Of a DNA stretch of 64,000 bases, positions 55,734 to 63,766 are shown one piece after another; positions within the stretch are counted from its first letter, which is position 1; the number at the start of each line of letters is the position of its first letter. The translations under genes were made by a program, and so were the position numbers. This DNA is from Neorhizobium huautlense (lineage in GTDB: Bacteria > Pseudomonadota > Alphaproteobacteria > Rhizobiales > Rhizobiaceae): NCBI RefSeq assembly GCF_002968575.1, contig NZ_PVBM01000020.1, forward strand, positions 1 to 64,000, in the 5' to 3' direction. Below the pieces are notes generated by a model. It saw only the letters and a list, made by a program, of their open reading frames with translations. It was not told the DNA's origin and ran no database searches.

Positions 55734-56672
55734 TCAGTTGGCAGGTGCTGCGGGTACTGCAGGTGCCGCCGGCGCTTGCTGCTCCGGCCGCGTTCCCGTC
55801 GGAGAATTGAAGAAGCGCAGGAACTCCGAATTTGGCGACAGGACCATGGTCGTCCCGGTATCGGCAAGCGAAGCCACATAGGCCCGCATCGAGCGGTAGA
55901 ATTCGAAGAAGGCCGGGTCGCGCTTAAAGGCTTCGCCGAAGATCCGGTTGCGTTCCGCGTCGCCTTCACCGCGCAGGATTTCCGAATCCCTTTGCGCCTC
56001 GGAGACCAGTTCGACGACCTGACGATCGGCAATCGCCCGCCGACGCTGCCCCTGTTCATTGCCGCGCGCACGGATCAGTTCCGCCTCCGCAAGTCGCTCC
56101 GCCTTCATGCGCTGGAAGGTCTGCGCCGAGACTTCCTGCGTGAGATCGGTGCGACGGATCCGCACGTCCCGGATGGTGAGGCCCAAGGTCTCGGCCGCCG
56201 CGTTGAGATCGGTGTGAACCTCCTGCATCATCGAGGAGCGTTCGTCAGATAGCGCAGCATCGAAGTTGCGCAGGCCGTAGACTCGGCGAAGCGCCGCATC
56301 GAGACGAGTGCGCAGCCGAGATTCCGCCGATTCCCTGTCGCCGGACACCGTTTCACGGAACCGGCGTGGATCGGTGATCGAATAGACGACGAAGGCGTCG
56401 ACCTCATAGAAGGCGCCGCCGCGCACCTGCACGCGGATATTGTCGAGATCGAAACGCAGCGCGCGGTCTTCGAGATACTGAACGCGGTCCGCATCCATGA
56501 AGGCGAAGGGCAGCTTGAAATAGATGCCCGGCTCGCGCTTGACGTCTTGAATCTGGCCGAACCGAACCACGATCGCCTGTTCCCGTTCGTTGACCACGAA
56601 GACGGATGAATAGAGCAGGACAAGAATGACGGCGAGGCCGATCAGAATTGCCGGAAGTCGATTGGAGTTCAT
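55734..56672 (-). CDS. hflC: Modulator of FtsH protease, HflC
   Basis: SPFH/prohibitin-family membrane protein that with HflK forms a large complex around the FtsH protease and restrains it. The 312 residues start with one transmembrane helix (LPAILIGLAVILVLLYSSVFVVN, residues 5-27), followed by the SPFH domain (EREQAIVVRFGQIQDVKREPGIYFKLPF) and a long coiled coil (QRRRAIADRQVVELVSEAQRDSEI). The tail is Pro/Ala-rich. The start overlaps the hflK stop by four bases (ATGA). The small DUF2065 gene often found between hflC and degP is absent here. Confidence 0.95.
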   Translation of the reverse strand: MNSNRLPAILIGLAVILVLLYSSVFVVNEREQAIVVRFGQIQDVKREPGIYFKLPFAFMDADRVQYLEDRALRFDLDNIRVQVRGGAFYEVDAFVVYSITDPRRFRETVSGDRESAESRLRTRLDAALRRVYGLRNFDAALSDERSSMMQEVHTDLNAAAETLGLTIRDVRIRRTDLTQEVSAQTFQRMKAERLAEAELIRARGNEQGQRRRAIADRQVVELVSEAQRDSEILRGEGDAERNRIFGEAFKRDPAFFEFYRSMRAYVASLADTGTTMVLSPNSEFLRFFNSPTGTRPEQQAPAAPAVPAAPAN

Positions 56673-57763
56673 CGTGCAGCTCCCGGCTGGGCCTGGGGCC
56701 GGTTGATCTCGTTGAGCGGCAGGTAAGGAATGACGCCCTCCTTGTTCTCCAGGATGATCTTGTTTGAGCTCTTCAGCACCGCTTCCATTGTTTCGAGGAA
56801 GATGCGTTGACGGGTGACGTCGGGCGCATTGGCATATTCCTGATAGATGGAGATGAAGCGTTGCGCCTCACCCTGAGCCTCGTTCACGACACGGTCCTTG
56901 TAGGCGGACGCTTCTTCGCGAACCTGGGCGGCCTGTCCGCGGGCTTGGCCGAGCTTCTGGTTGGCGTATTGGTTCGCCTCTTCCACGAAACGGTCTTCGT
57001 CCTGTTCGGCGCGCTGCACTTCTTCGAAGGCATCGGCCACTTCACGCGGCGGCGCCGCATCCTCGATCGGCACCGCATTGATGGAAATGCCGGAACCGTA
57101 GGTGTCCATCGTGCCCTGGATGATGCCTCGCACCTCGGTCGAGATGTCTTCGCGGTTGTCGCGGAAAATGTCCTGCGCCGGACGGCGGCCGACAACTTCG
57201 CGCATGGCGCTTTCTGCGACCTGCTGCAGCGTCGAAGCGGGGCTTTCCAGGTTGAAGAGATAGGCCTTGGGATCGGTCACCGTGAACAGCACGGAAAACT
57301 GCACGTTGACGATGTTGGAGTCGCCCGTCAGCATCCAGCCGGCATTGGAGCTCGAACCCCGCGCCGCGCCGATATTCTGCTGCTGCTCCGTGACCTTGAC
57401 GATCTCGACGGACTCCAGCGGCCAGAGATGGAAATGCAGGCCCGGCATGGAGATCTCGTCCTTCGGACGGCCAAAACGCAACTCGACGCCGCGCTCGTCC
57501 GGCTGGACCGTATAGACAGACTGGAATGCAAGAAACGCCACGACGATAAGGAGCACGATGACGAAGGCGCCGCCGTTGAATCCGCCGGGCATTACGCCAC
57601 GCAAGCGATCCTGGCTGCGCCGGATGATGTCCTCCAGATCAGGTGGACCACCGCTGCCTCCCCCGCCGCGTGGGCGGTTCGGTCCCTGCCCCCAGGGTCC
57701 TTGATTATTACCGCCACCGCCGCCCCACGGGCCGCCGCCGCCATTCTGATTGCTCCAGGGCAT
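56669..57763 (-). CDS. hflK: Modulator of FtsH protease, HflK
   Basis: Partner of HflC. The 364 residues start with a very Gly/Asn/Pro-rich cytoplasmic tail (GGGGPWGGGGGNNQGPWGQG), then DLEDIIRRSQDRLR, a transmembrane helix (FVIVLLIVVAFLAFQSVYTV near residues 72-91), the SPFH domain (VQPDERGVELRFGR...MPGLHFHLWPLESVEIVKV) and a coiled coil. AAAGAGG lies seven bases before the ATG at 57763. An upstream extension in frame to 57859 has no homologous character. It leads hflK-hflC, downstream of folA by 137 bases. Confidence 0.95.
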   Translation of the reverse strand: MPWSNQNGGGGPWGGGGGNNQGPWGQGPNRPRGGGGSGGPPDLEDIIRRSQDRLRGVMPGGFNGGAFVIVLLIVVAFLAFQSVYTVQPDERGVELRFGRPKDEISMPGLHFHLWPLESVEIVKVTEQQQNIGAARGSSSNAGWMLTGDSNIVNVQFSVLFTVTDPKAYLFNLESPASTLQQVAESAMREVVGRRPAQDIFRDNREDISTEVRGIIQGTMDTYGSGISINAVPIEDAAPPREVADAFEEVQRAEQDEDRFVEEANQYANQKLGQARGQAAQVREEASAYKDRVVNEAQGEAQRFISIYQEYANAPDVTRQRIFLETMEAVLKSSNKIILENKEGVIPYLPLNEINRPQAQPGAAR

Positions 57764-57900
57764 CAAAACCTCTTTGTTCGTACCACTCCCATGCCGCGAC
57801 GATACCGCGTGACGGCAGCCGGGCCATGCCGTTATAGGTATCCCGCGCCCCGCTTTCAACGCAGCTTCAATAACTTCCCGTTGTTCGGTAACGAAATGTC

Positions 57901-58431
57901 TCAGTTTGTCGCGCTTCGGCGCCGATAGGTGACGAAATGCGTCGCATAGTTGTCCTTCTCGCCAGCCGGGACAGCAACCTCTTCCACCTTTTCGAAAACC
58001 TGCGGATCTATGTCCGGAAAGAAAGTATCGCCGTCTGAGATGTCCGCGTCGACATGCGTGACGTACAGCTTTTCCGCGAGTTTGATCGCCTGCGTATAGA
58101 TTTCACCACCCCCCAGCACGTACACCTCATCGGCGCCTATCTCAGCCGCCTTCTCCTCGGCCATGCGCAGGCCACTAGAGAATGAGGGCGCGACCGCAAC
58201 GCCGTCGTGCCGAAACTCCTGATTTCGGGTCACCACCACATGCGGACGTCCGGGCAGCGGCTTTCCGCCGAAGGAATCGAAAGTCTTGCGTCCGACGATG
58301 ACGGGTTTGCCGAGCGTGAGCGCCTTGAACCGTTTGAGATCGGTGGAGAGCCTCCATGGCATATCGCCATCACGCCCGATTACTCCATTGCGGGAGACTG
58401 CAACGACAATGACAAGGCGTGGTTTTGCCAT
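57901..58431 (-). CDS. folA: Dihydrofolate reductase
   Basis: Reduces dihydrofolate to tetrahydrofolate with NADPH. The 176 residues show VIVVAVSRNGVIGRDGDMPWRLSTDLKRFKALTLGKPVIVGRKTFDSFGGKPLPGR: the D/W-containing active-site strand (GDMPW) and the NADPH site (GRKTFDSFG) are intact. YVLGGGEIYTQAI and VDADISDGDTFFPDID follow. In many relatives thyA lies directly upstream. Here the next minus-strand gene is a small acetyltransferase-like protein and thyA is not in the window. The start with VAY... extension upstream is less likely than the ATG at 58431. Confidence 0.95.
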   Translation of the reverse strand: MAKPRLVIVVAVSRNGVIGRDGDMPWRLSTDLKRFKALTLGKPVIVGRKTFDSFGGKPLPGRPHVVVTRNQEFRHDGVAVAPSFSSGLRMAEEKAAEIGADEVYVLGGGEIYTQAIKLAEKLYVTHVDADISDGDTFFPDIDPQVFEKVEEVAVPAGEKDNYATHFVTYRRRSATN

Positions 58432-58615
58432 ATAGGCCACTTTCAAAAGGCCGGCGAGAGCGCCGATTGGCAACAAGGACGCCCAGCCGTATTGAAGCCT
58501 GCCCTTATGCGCAACAGGTTTTGAAGATGAAAATCCGGTTTTCAGACGCTATTGTCCGCGATGTCCGGGCAGGAGTATCGGCCGGGGGCCCGGCACTGAG
58601 TAGGGGCTACCCCCT

Positions 58616-59065
58616 TCAACAAAGAAAAGTCCGGTCGGTCTTGAGATGATACATCACGCCATCGTCCCACGGCGCAGCCTCCCTGAGTTTCGCGAGGCTT
58701 TCCCAGTCCATGGAGCCGGCGGCCCAGAAGTGGATGGTTTCGACACCCGCCTGTTTTGCGCGCGATTTGGCGAGCTCGAAAAGCTGGCGGGCCACACCGT
58801 GTTTGTCGACGAGGCTGACTGCCGCAAAGATCGGAACTTCCAGCTGAGACCCGCGTACCGGATGCTCCCGGGTGAAGACGTAACAAAGCCCGCGGATATA
58901 GCCGCGCGAATCCGTCACGGTCAGCCAGTCGTGACGGGAGGCGGCGGTTGCCGTCAGGGCCTTCCACTCCTCCAGATCGATACCCGGAATTACATGCTGA
59001 ATGACTGCGTAGGCGCGATGCACATCCGCCGCATCGAGCCCTCCCACATCGTATTCCATCTTCAT
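58616..59065 (-). CDS. GNAT-like acetyltransferase, function unknown
   Basis: A 149-residue protein with weak but visible GNAT character: a helical N-terminus (AADVHRAYAVIQHVIPGIDLEEWKALTA), then DSRGYIRGLCYVFTREHPVRGSQLEVPIFAAVSLVDKHGVARQLFELAKSRAKQAG, where DKHGVARQL stands where the acetyl-CoA loop is expected but lacks the usual second Gly. Calling it an acetyltransferase is inference. GGAACGG lies before the ATG at 59065. It is divergent from adhP across a 188-base gap with two FixK/FNR-type boxes, one of which is placed to control this gene. Confidence 0.65.
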   Translation of the reverse strand: MKMEYDVGGLDAADVHRAYAVIQHVIPGIDLEEWKALTATAASRHDWLTVTDSRGYIRGLCYVFTREHPVRGSQLEVPIFAAVSLVDKHGVARQLFELAKSRAKQAGVETIHFWAAGSMDWESLAKLREAAPWDDGVMYHLKTDRTFLC

Positions 59066-59140
59066 CTTGCCGTTCCGCCAAATGCTGAACCCAGGCCTTC
59101 GCCTGTTGTTCTCAATTTCGCAGATCCAGGGACATCGGCA

Positions 59141-59154
59141 TTGATCGGCGTCAA
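59141..59154. promoter_or_regulatory. FixK/FNR-type box TTGAT-CGGC-GTCAA
   Basis: TTGATCGGCGTCAA fits the FNR/FixK consensus TTGAT-N4-ATCAA with one substitution (G for A in the right half). Its centre lies about 83 bases before the divergent minus-strand gene. With activation at -41.5 this would give a leader of about 41 bases there. It could also serve as an upstream site for adhP. Confidence 0.7.
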
Positions 59155-59175
59155 CGGATAGCAATCCTCTCCTCA

Positions 59176-59189
59176 TTGCGTTGCGTCAA
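59176..59189. promoter_or_regulatory. Second FixK/FNR-type box TTGCG-TTGC-GTCAA
   Basis: TTGCGTTGCGTCAA keeps the invariant TTG and CAA halves of the FixK consensus. It lies 64 bases before the adhP ATG. A -41.5 position would put transcription start near 59224 with GACAAT as -10 at 59211-59216. Weaker than the first box on consensus but well placed. Confidence 0.5.
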
Positions 59190-59253
59190 TGAAACCACGG
59201 CAAAGTTGAGGACAATCGCCGCCGGACTTTATCTTTTTGCAAAGGAGCAATTG

Positions 59254-60291
59254 ATGGCAAGAACCATGAAAGCCGCGATAGTGCATCAATTCGGCAAGCC
59301 TCTTGCCATCGAATGCGTGCCGGTACCCGTTCCCGGCCCCGGCGAAATGCTGGTGAAGGTCATGGCCTGCGGTGTCTGCCACACGGATCTTCATGCCGCC
59401 GACGGCGATTGGCCGGTCAAGCCGACGCCTCCCTTCATCCCCGGGCATGAAGCTGCCGGCATCGTGGTCGAACTCGGCCCGGGCGTCACCGGTTTCAAGG
59501 AGGGCGATGCCGTCGGCGTTGCCTGGCTGCATGATGCCTGCCTCCGCTGCGAATATTGCGAAACCGGCTGGGAGACCCTTTGCGAGCATCAGCACAATAC
59601 CGGCTATAGCTGCAACGGCGGGTTCGCGGAATATGTGATTGCCGATGCGGCCTTTGCCGCGCGATTGCCGCAGAACGTCGATTTTGCTTCTATTTCCCCG
59701 ATCCTTTGCGCCGGTGTCACGACCTATAAAGGTCTCAAGGAAACCGAAGCCAGGCCGGGTGAATGGGTCGCAATCTCGGGTATCGGCGGTCTCGGTCACG
59801 TCGCCGTCCAATATGCCAAGGCAATGGGTCTGAAGGTTGCAGCGCTCGATGTCAGCGCCGACAAGCTCCAACTTGCCCGCAACTTAGGCGCCGATCTCGC
59901 CGTCGATGCTCGTGCCCTCACCGCCGTCGAGGAGGTCATGACCGCCACCGGCGGCGGCGCCCATGGCGTGCTGGTGACGGCGGTCTCGCCGCCGGCGTTT
60001 TCTCAGGCGATCCGCATGGTGCGACGCAAGGGCACCGTCAGCCTCGTGGGGCTGCCGCCCGGCGAATTCCCCACGCCGATCTTCGACGTGGTCTTGAAGC
60101 GCATCACGGTCCGTGGCTCGATCGTTGGAACGCGGCGTGACCTCGACGAGGCCATCGCCTTCGCGACCGAAGGCAAAGTCAGGACGGAAATCCACAAGGC
60201 GCCAATCGAGGACATCAACGACATCTTCACCCGCCTGAAGGATGGCAAGATCGAAGGGCGGATGGTGCTCGATTTCTCTTCCGCGGGTTGA
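59254..60291 (+). CDS. adhP: Zinc-dependent alcohol dehydrogenase
   Basis: A 345-residue medium-chain dehydrogenase of the AdhP (propanol-preferring) type, reducing acetaldehyde to ethanol or the reverse. Catalytic zinc ligands Cys42 and His65-Glu66 (CGVCHTDLH, PGHEAAG) with CAGVTTYKG near 149. Structural zinc is held by Cys96, Cys99, Cys102 and Cys110 in DACLRCEYCETGWETLC. The NAD site is SGIGGLGHVAVQYAKAMG. AAAGGAG precedes the ATG at 59254 by six bases. Two FixK/FNR-type boxes upstream suggest induction at low oxygen, in keeping with a fermentative role. A hairpin terminator follows the stop. Confidence 0.95.
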   Translation: MARTMKAAIVHQFGKPLAIECVPVPVPGPGEMLVKVMACGVCHTDLHAADGDWPVKPTPPFIPGHEAAGIVVELGPGVTGFKEGDAVGVAWLHDACLRCEYCETGWETLCEHQHNTGYSCNGGFAEYVIADAAFAARLPQNVDFASISPILCAGVTTYKGLKETEARPGEWVAISGIGGLGHVAVQYAKAMGLKVAALDVSADKLQLARNLGADLAVDARALTAVEEVMTATGGGAHGVLVTAVSPPAFSQAIRMVRRKGTVSLVGLPPGEFPTPIFDVVLKRITVRGSIVGTRRDLDEAIAFATEGKVRTEIHKAPIEDINDIFTRLKDGKIEGRMVLDFSSAG

Positions 60292-60300
60292 TCGAATGTG

Positions 60301-60329
60301 GGCGCCGGTTCAGGAGCCGGCGCCTTTTT
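60301..60329 (+). terminator. Terminator of adhP
   Basis: GGCGCCGG and CCGGCGCC (60301-60308 and 60317-60324) form a GC-rich stem directly followed by five T residues. It lies 10 bases after the adhP stop and overlaps the end of the convergent kinase gene. Confidence 0.9.
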
Positions 60330-61834
60330 CAGCGGCAAATGAGCTCGACGACCTCCTCCAGCGGCAGGGATGCATCGACATGCCGCCAGGAGATATCCGA
60401 CGGTTTGCGGGCAAGTTGTGCTTCCAATACGCCGGCATCCGCATCCGACGGGCCGCCGACGCGGCTGCGTACTCGCTGCAGGAGGATTGCCGGAACGGCA
60501 TCCAACCAGACACCCAGGAAATCCGCGCCGGCTGCGGCGCCTTCTATCAGCTTGCGGTTGGCCGGGTTGTCGAAAACGGCATCCGCCACCACGCAGCCGC
60601 CCTGCTCCAGAATGAGTTGGGAATGCCGCGCCATCTCCTGGTAGACTTTCCGCGAAACCTCCGGATCGTAGGCAGAAACAGGCAATCTCGTTTCCACCGA
60701 AACCCCGTAGAGGGCTTTGCGGATGCGGTCGCTTTCAAGAATCCGTGCGCCTGCGGGTGCTCCGACTCTCGCCGCCAGGCGGTCGGCCACGGCCGTCTTG
60801 CCGGAACCGCTCAAGCCGCCGATCGCAATCAGGCGGGCCGGCCTGTCCTGTAGCAGGACGTCGATCATATCGAAGTAGGATTTTGCCTCCGCCGTCAACC
60901 TGGAGAGATCCTGCCCCGGCTCTTCGGCCTGCGTCGCGGTGACATGCGCGCGGACGGCTGCCCGGATGGCCATGAAGAAAGGCAGCAGGCAGAAACCTTC
61001 CGCATCGCCGGTTTCGTCGAGATAACGGTTCATCGTGAGGTTGGCGAGTTCCGGGAAACCCCGGTGCCACATATCCATCAGAAGGAAGGCCAGATCGTAG
61101 AGCACGTCGATGGTGGCAATCTGCGCATTGAACTCGATGCAGTCGAAGAGGCGCGGCTCGCCCTCCAACAGGCACAGATTGCGCAGATGAAGGTCTCCAT
61201 GGCAGCGGCGGACCTTGCCGGCGGCCGCCCTTCTGTCCAGCAATGCAGCGTGACGCCGCAATCGTGACCGGAACGCCTCGCCGACCGAGGCCAGCGCGGT
61301 CCTGTCGAAGACCCGGCTGGTGGCGAAACCCGCGTCGTTGATGTCCAGAACGGCTGCGATATTGTCGGCGCCGCCGCCGGCAGCAACCACCGGCGCCTTT
61401 GCGTGGTAGACGGCGATCATGCGCGCGGCGGCGCTCATGAGTCCGGGCGTCAGTTTTCCGGATACCGCCATGCGGTCGAAAAGGTTCTCCTGCTCGAAAC
61501 GAACCATCTCGACGACGCAATCCACCGGGTCCCCGTCGCCGTCCCACTCGAGCGAACCGTCAGCCGCAGATGTGATCCGGCGAACTCCCAGGTAGAGGTT
61601 GGGTGCTGTCTCGCCATTCAGAGCGACCTCCTTGCGGCAGGCCTCTTCGCGGATTGCAGCGGTGGAAAAATCCACATAGGGAAGCTTCAGCGCCTTCTTC
61701 AGCTTGTATGCCCGTTCGCCGACCAGCACGACCACCGAAATATGCGTTTCGATCACCTCGACCGGACCTGTCAGGCCATAGGTGGCCGGATCTGTCAGGA
61801 AGGCGATCGTGCCGCTCTGATCTTCTGTCATCAT
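60329..61834 (-). CDS. APH-like kinase fused to P-loop kinase, function unknown
   Basis: A 501-residue two-domain protein. Residues about 30-325 resemble aminoglycoside/choline phosphotransferases: HGD at 212-214 in CHGDLHLRNLCL (catalytic loop) and FDCIEFN near 230 (metal site). Residues about 335-501 form a small P-loop kinase (Walker A GLSGSGKT at 340-347) of the zeta-toxin/gluconate-kinase type. The family is named bifunctional aminoglycoside phosphotransferase/ATP-binding protein, but resistance has not been shown and the substrate is unknown. It lies 89 bases downstream of the pyruvate kinase-like gene, probably one unit. GAGGGA precedes the ATG at 61834. Confidence 0.83.
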   Translation of the reverse strand: MMTEDQSGTIAFLTDPATYGLTGPVEVIETHISVVVLVGERAYKLKKALKLPYVDFSTAAIREEACRKEVALNGETAPNLYLGVRRITSAADGSLEWDGDGDPVDCVVEMVRFEQENLFDRMAVSGKLTPGLMSAAARMIAVYHAKAPVVAAGGGADNIAAVLDINDAGFATSRVFDRTALASVGEAFRSRLRRHAALLDRRAAAGKVRRCHGDLHLRNLCLLEGEPRLFDCIEFNAQIATIDVLYDLAFLLMDMWHRGFPELANLTMNRYLDETGDAEGFCLLPFFMAIRAAVRAHVTATQAEEPGQDLSRLTAEAKSYFDMIDVLLQDRPARLIAIGGLSGSGKTAVADRLAARVGAPAGARILESDRIRKALYGVSVETRLPVSAYDPEVSRKVYQEMARHSQLILEQGGCVVADAVFDNPANRKLIEGAAAGADFLGVWLDAVPAILLQRVRSRVGGPSDADAGVLEAQLARKPSDISWRHVDASLPLEEVVELICR

Positions 61835-61923
61835 CGTGCATTCCCTCACAGAATCGCTTCATCCAAAGAAGCCGTGCGACCCGACGCCACCTTTCATGGG
61901 TCAACTGCGAGGCTCCGCTTGCT

Positions 61924-63426
61924 CTACCAAGACTTCAGCGCCCGCAGCGTCGGGGTCTTCTTGAAGATATGTTCGTCCATCCGGGCGAGAAGGCTGTCAA
62001 GCAGGCTGACTGCCTCACCAACGGCAGGTCCCTTATTGAGCATGACGCATTCCGCGCGGGCAGCCATGGCTGCGTCGGTCATCTCGCCGCGGGATGGCAG
62101 GCCGTCTTTTACCAGATCCTCTAGAACCTGCGTCGCCCAGACCGTCGGCACGAAGGCGGCCTCGCAGATCCAGAGGATTTCCTCCTGCATTTCCGCCACC
62201 CGCTCGAAGCCGATCTCGGCGGCAAGATCGCCGCGGGCAATCATCACGCCGAAGGGGCGATTGCGGCAACGGGCACGTGCGATCAATGCCGGCAGATTTG
62301 TGACCGCTTGCGGCTGCTCGATCTTGGCGATGAGGCCAAGCGCATGCTCGCGCGGAGGATGTTCGCCAAGCGCCTCCTCCAGGAGGTCGATGTCGTCGGC
62401 ACGGCTCACAAAGGAATAGCCGAGCATATCGGCATGGCGAATGATGGTGGCGAGATCGCTTTGATCCTTGGCGGTCAAGGGAGACAGACCAAGCGCCGTA
62501 TCCGGCAGGTTCAGTCCTTTCTCTGCCTTCAACTTGGCACCGCCCGTTTTTGTATGCGTTATCCGAACGAGTGCCTCGCCGTCGCCAACGCTTTCGATCA
62601 CGCCTTCCAGCTTGCCGTCATCATAGCGGATCCGGTCGCCGACCGAAACGCGTGTGACGATCTCGGGCAGCGAGACAGCCGCGCAGAAAGCGACCTCGGG
62701 CGTTGCGTAAGGCGTGCCCTTCGCCACCAACCGCAACAGATCGCCTGTCTCGATCCGCGATCCCTTTTCCGTCGCGACGGCTTCCGTGCGGATTTTCGGG
62801 CCTGCTATATCCATCAAGATCGTCAGGCGGCGACCGATGTCGGTTCCAGCGGCGTGCACGTGTCGTGCCATCTCCGTCCAGGCCTGCTCATCGTCATGGG
62901 CGCAGTTGATCCGCGCCACATCCATTCCGCGCCTGGCAAGATCGAGGATAAAGTCCGGCCGGCTCGCGGCCTCGCTTGGAAGCGTTACCATAATACGCCC
63001 TCGCCGGTTGGCGCGGGGCGGCCCGAAAAGCTCGTCCGTCGCCTGCGCCAGAAGATTTTCGCCCCGGAAGAACTCGCCCTCCGACGGCGACGCAAATTGC
63101 GGGTCGACGCCGCGCATCGCCGCAAGCGCAGCCAGAACGGCATCGATCGTCGGCAAGACCCGGCTCTCCAAGCGACCGAGCGAGGACAACCCCCGCCGCA
63201 TCAGCTTTCTCTGCAGCGGCCTCAGATCATGGTGACGCAGCGAAAGATAGTGGCAGAGGTTTTCCAGCCCCGCCCGCTTGTCCCCGGCCAGTGGGTCTTC
63301 GCCCAGCAATCCGCCCAACATCGGTGCCCCTTGTTTGGCTATGTCGTGGCGCAGCGCAGACAGTTCTTCAGACAGATCGGCCAGGTCATCAGGCCTGGGA
63401 GCATTTTCCACCGCATGCTGCAGCAT
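61924..63426 (-). CDS. Divergent pyruvate kinase with N-terminal extension
   Basis: A 500-residue protein whose residues about 145-475 form a pyruvate kinase barrel: MVTLPSEAASRPDFILDLARRGMDVARIN (the strand and Arg171), GPKIRTE (209-215, potassium and phosphate site), catalytic Lys368 in IAKIEQ, metal-binding ARGDLAAEIG (397-406) and ATQVLED. The usual C-terminal regulatory domain is missing, and instead 140 helical residues precede the barrel. It is therefore not a standard Pyk. Activity is likely but allosteric control must differ. AAAGGAG lies eight bases before the ATG. A FixK/FNR-type box lies 73-86 bases upstream. Confidence 0.83.
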   Translation of the reverse strand: MLQHAVENAPRPDDLADLSEELSALRHDIAKQGAPMLGGLLGEDPLAGDKRAGLENLCHYLSLRHHDLRPLQRKLMRRGLSSLGRLESRVLPTIDAVLAALAAMRGVDPQFASPSEGEFFRGENLLAQATDELFGPPRANRRGRIMVTLPSEAASRPDFILDLARRGMDVARINCAHDDEQAWTEMARHVHAAGTDIGRRLTILMDIAGPKIRTEAVATEKGSRIETGDLLRLVAKGTPYATPEVAFCAAVSLPEIVTRVSVGDRIRYDDGKLEGVIESVGDGEALVRITHTKTGGAKLKAEKGLNLPDTALGLSPLTAKDQSDLATIIRHADMLGYSFVSRADDIDLLEEALGEHPPREHALGLIAKIEQPQAVTNLPALIARARCRNRPFGVMIARGDLAAEIGFERVAEMQEEILWICEAAFVPTVWATQVLEDLVKDGLPSRGEMTDAAMAARAECVMLNKGPAVGEAVSLLDSLLARMDEHIFKKTPTLRALKSW

Positions 63427-63498
63427 CGCTGTTCTCCTTTGGATGATTTCCTGCAGCCTGCATCGCGAAGAAAATTCTTCATGACGGCCGGCCGCGCC

Positions 63499-63512
63499 TT
63501 GCGCTGCGTCAA
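63499..63512. promoter_or_regulatory. FixK/FNR-type box between pyruvate kinase-like gene and ackA unit
   Basis: TTGCGCTGCGTCAA shares its halves with the box before adhP (TTGCG-N4-GTCAA). It is centred about 79 bases before the pyruvate kinase-like start and 84 bases before the pta remnant ATG, so each direction fits a -41.5 activator site with a leader of roughly 40 bases. Confidence 0.5.
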
Positions 63513-63577
63513 GGAAGCCGTGAACCCGGCATGCGACACAAAGGCCAAAGCCAGCCTCGCCTGGCGAATTCTTCGTT

Positions 63578-63766
63578 GGGGCCGGTAACATGCTTGCCAA
63601 ACAGCCGATCTATTTTGCCGAAGCCGACGCGGCGGGACTGGTCGGAGGCGCCCGCGTTCCTATCCTTCTGACAAATCGCGCCGAGCCGGCCGAGGTTCGC
63701 ACTGCATCGGCAGCTCTTGTGGCGCTCATGGCGGCCGGAAATCGCAAGACAATGGATATCCCATGA
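63578..63766 (+). pseudogene. C-terminal remnant of phosphate acetyltransferase (pta)
   Basis: An open stretch of about 60 codons ending in TGA that reads GAGNMLAKQPIYFAEADA then GLVGGARVPILLTNRAEPAE. This matches only the last part of phosphate acetyltransferase/butyryltransferase-type proteins (the usual form is EAGNMLAKQ...GARVPIVLTSRADS). No homologous sequence lies upstream: the frame meets a stop at 63521 and pyk's promoter region begins. So most of the gene has been deleted. An ATG at 63590 and overlap with the ackA start (ATGA) suggest the remnant may still be translated and help ackA translation. Confidence 0.8.

Noticed and set aside
58575-58620. GC-rich palindromes (GCCGGGGGCCCGGC and GGGGCTACCCC) after the gene at 58616
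   Set aside because: They could form hairpins but have no T-run and overlap each other, so I could not call a terminator or element.
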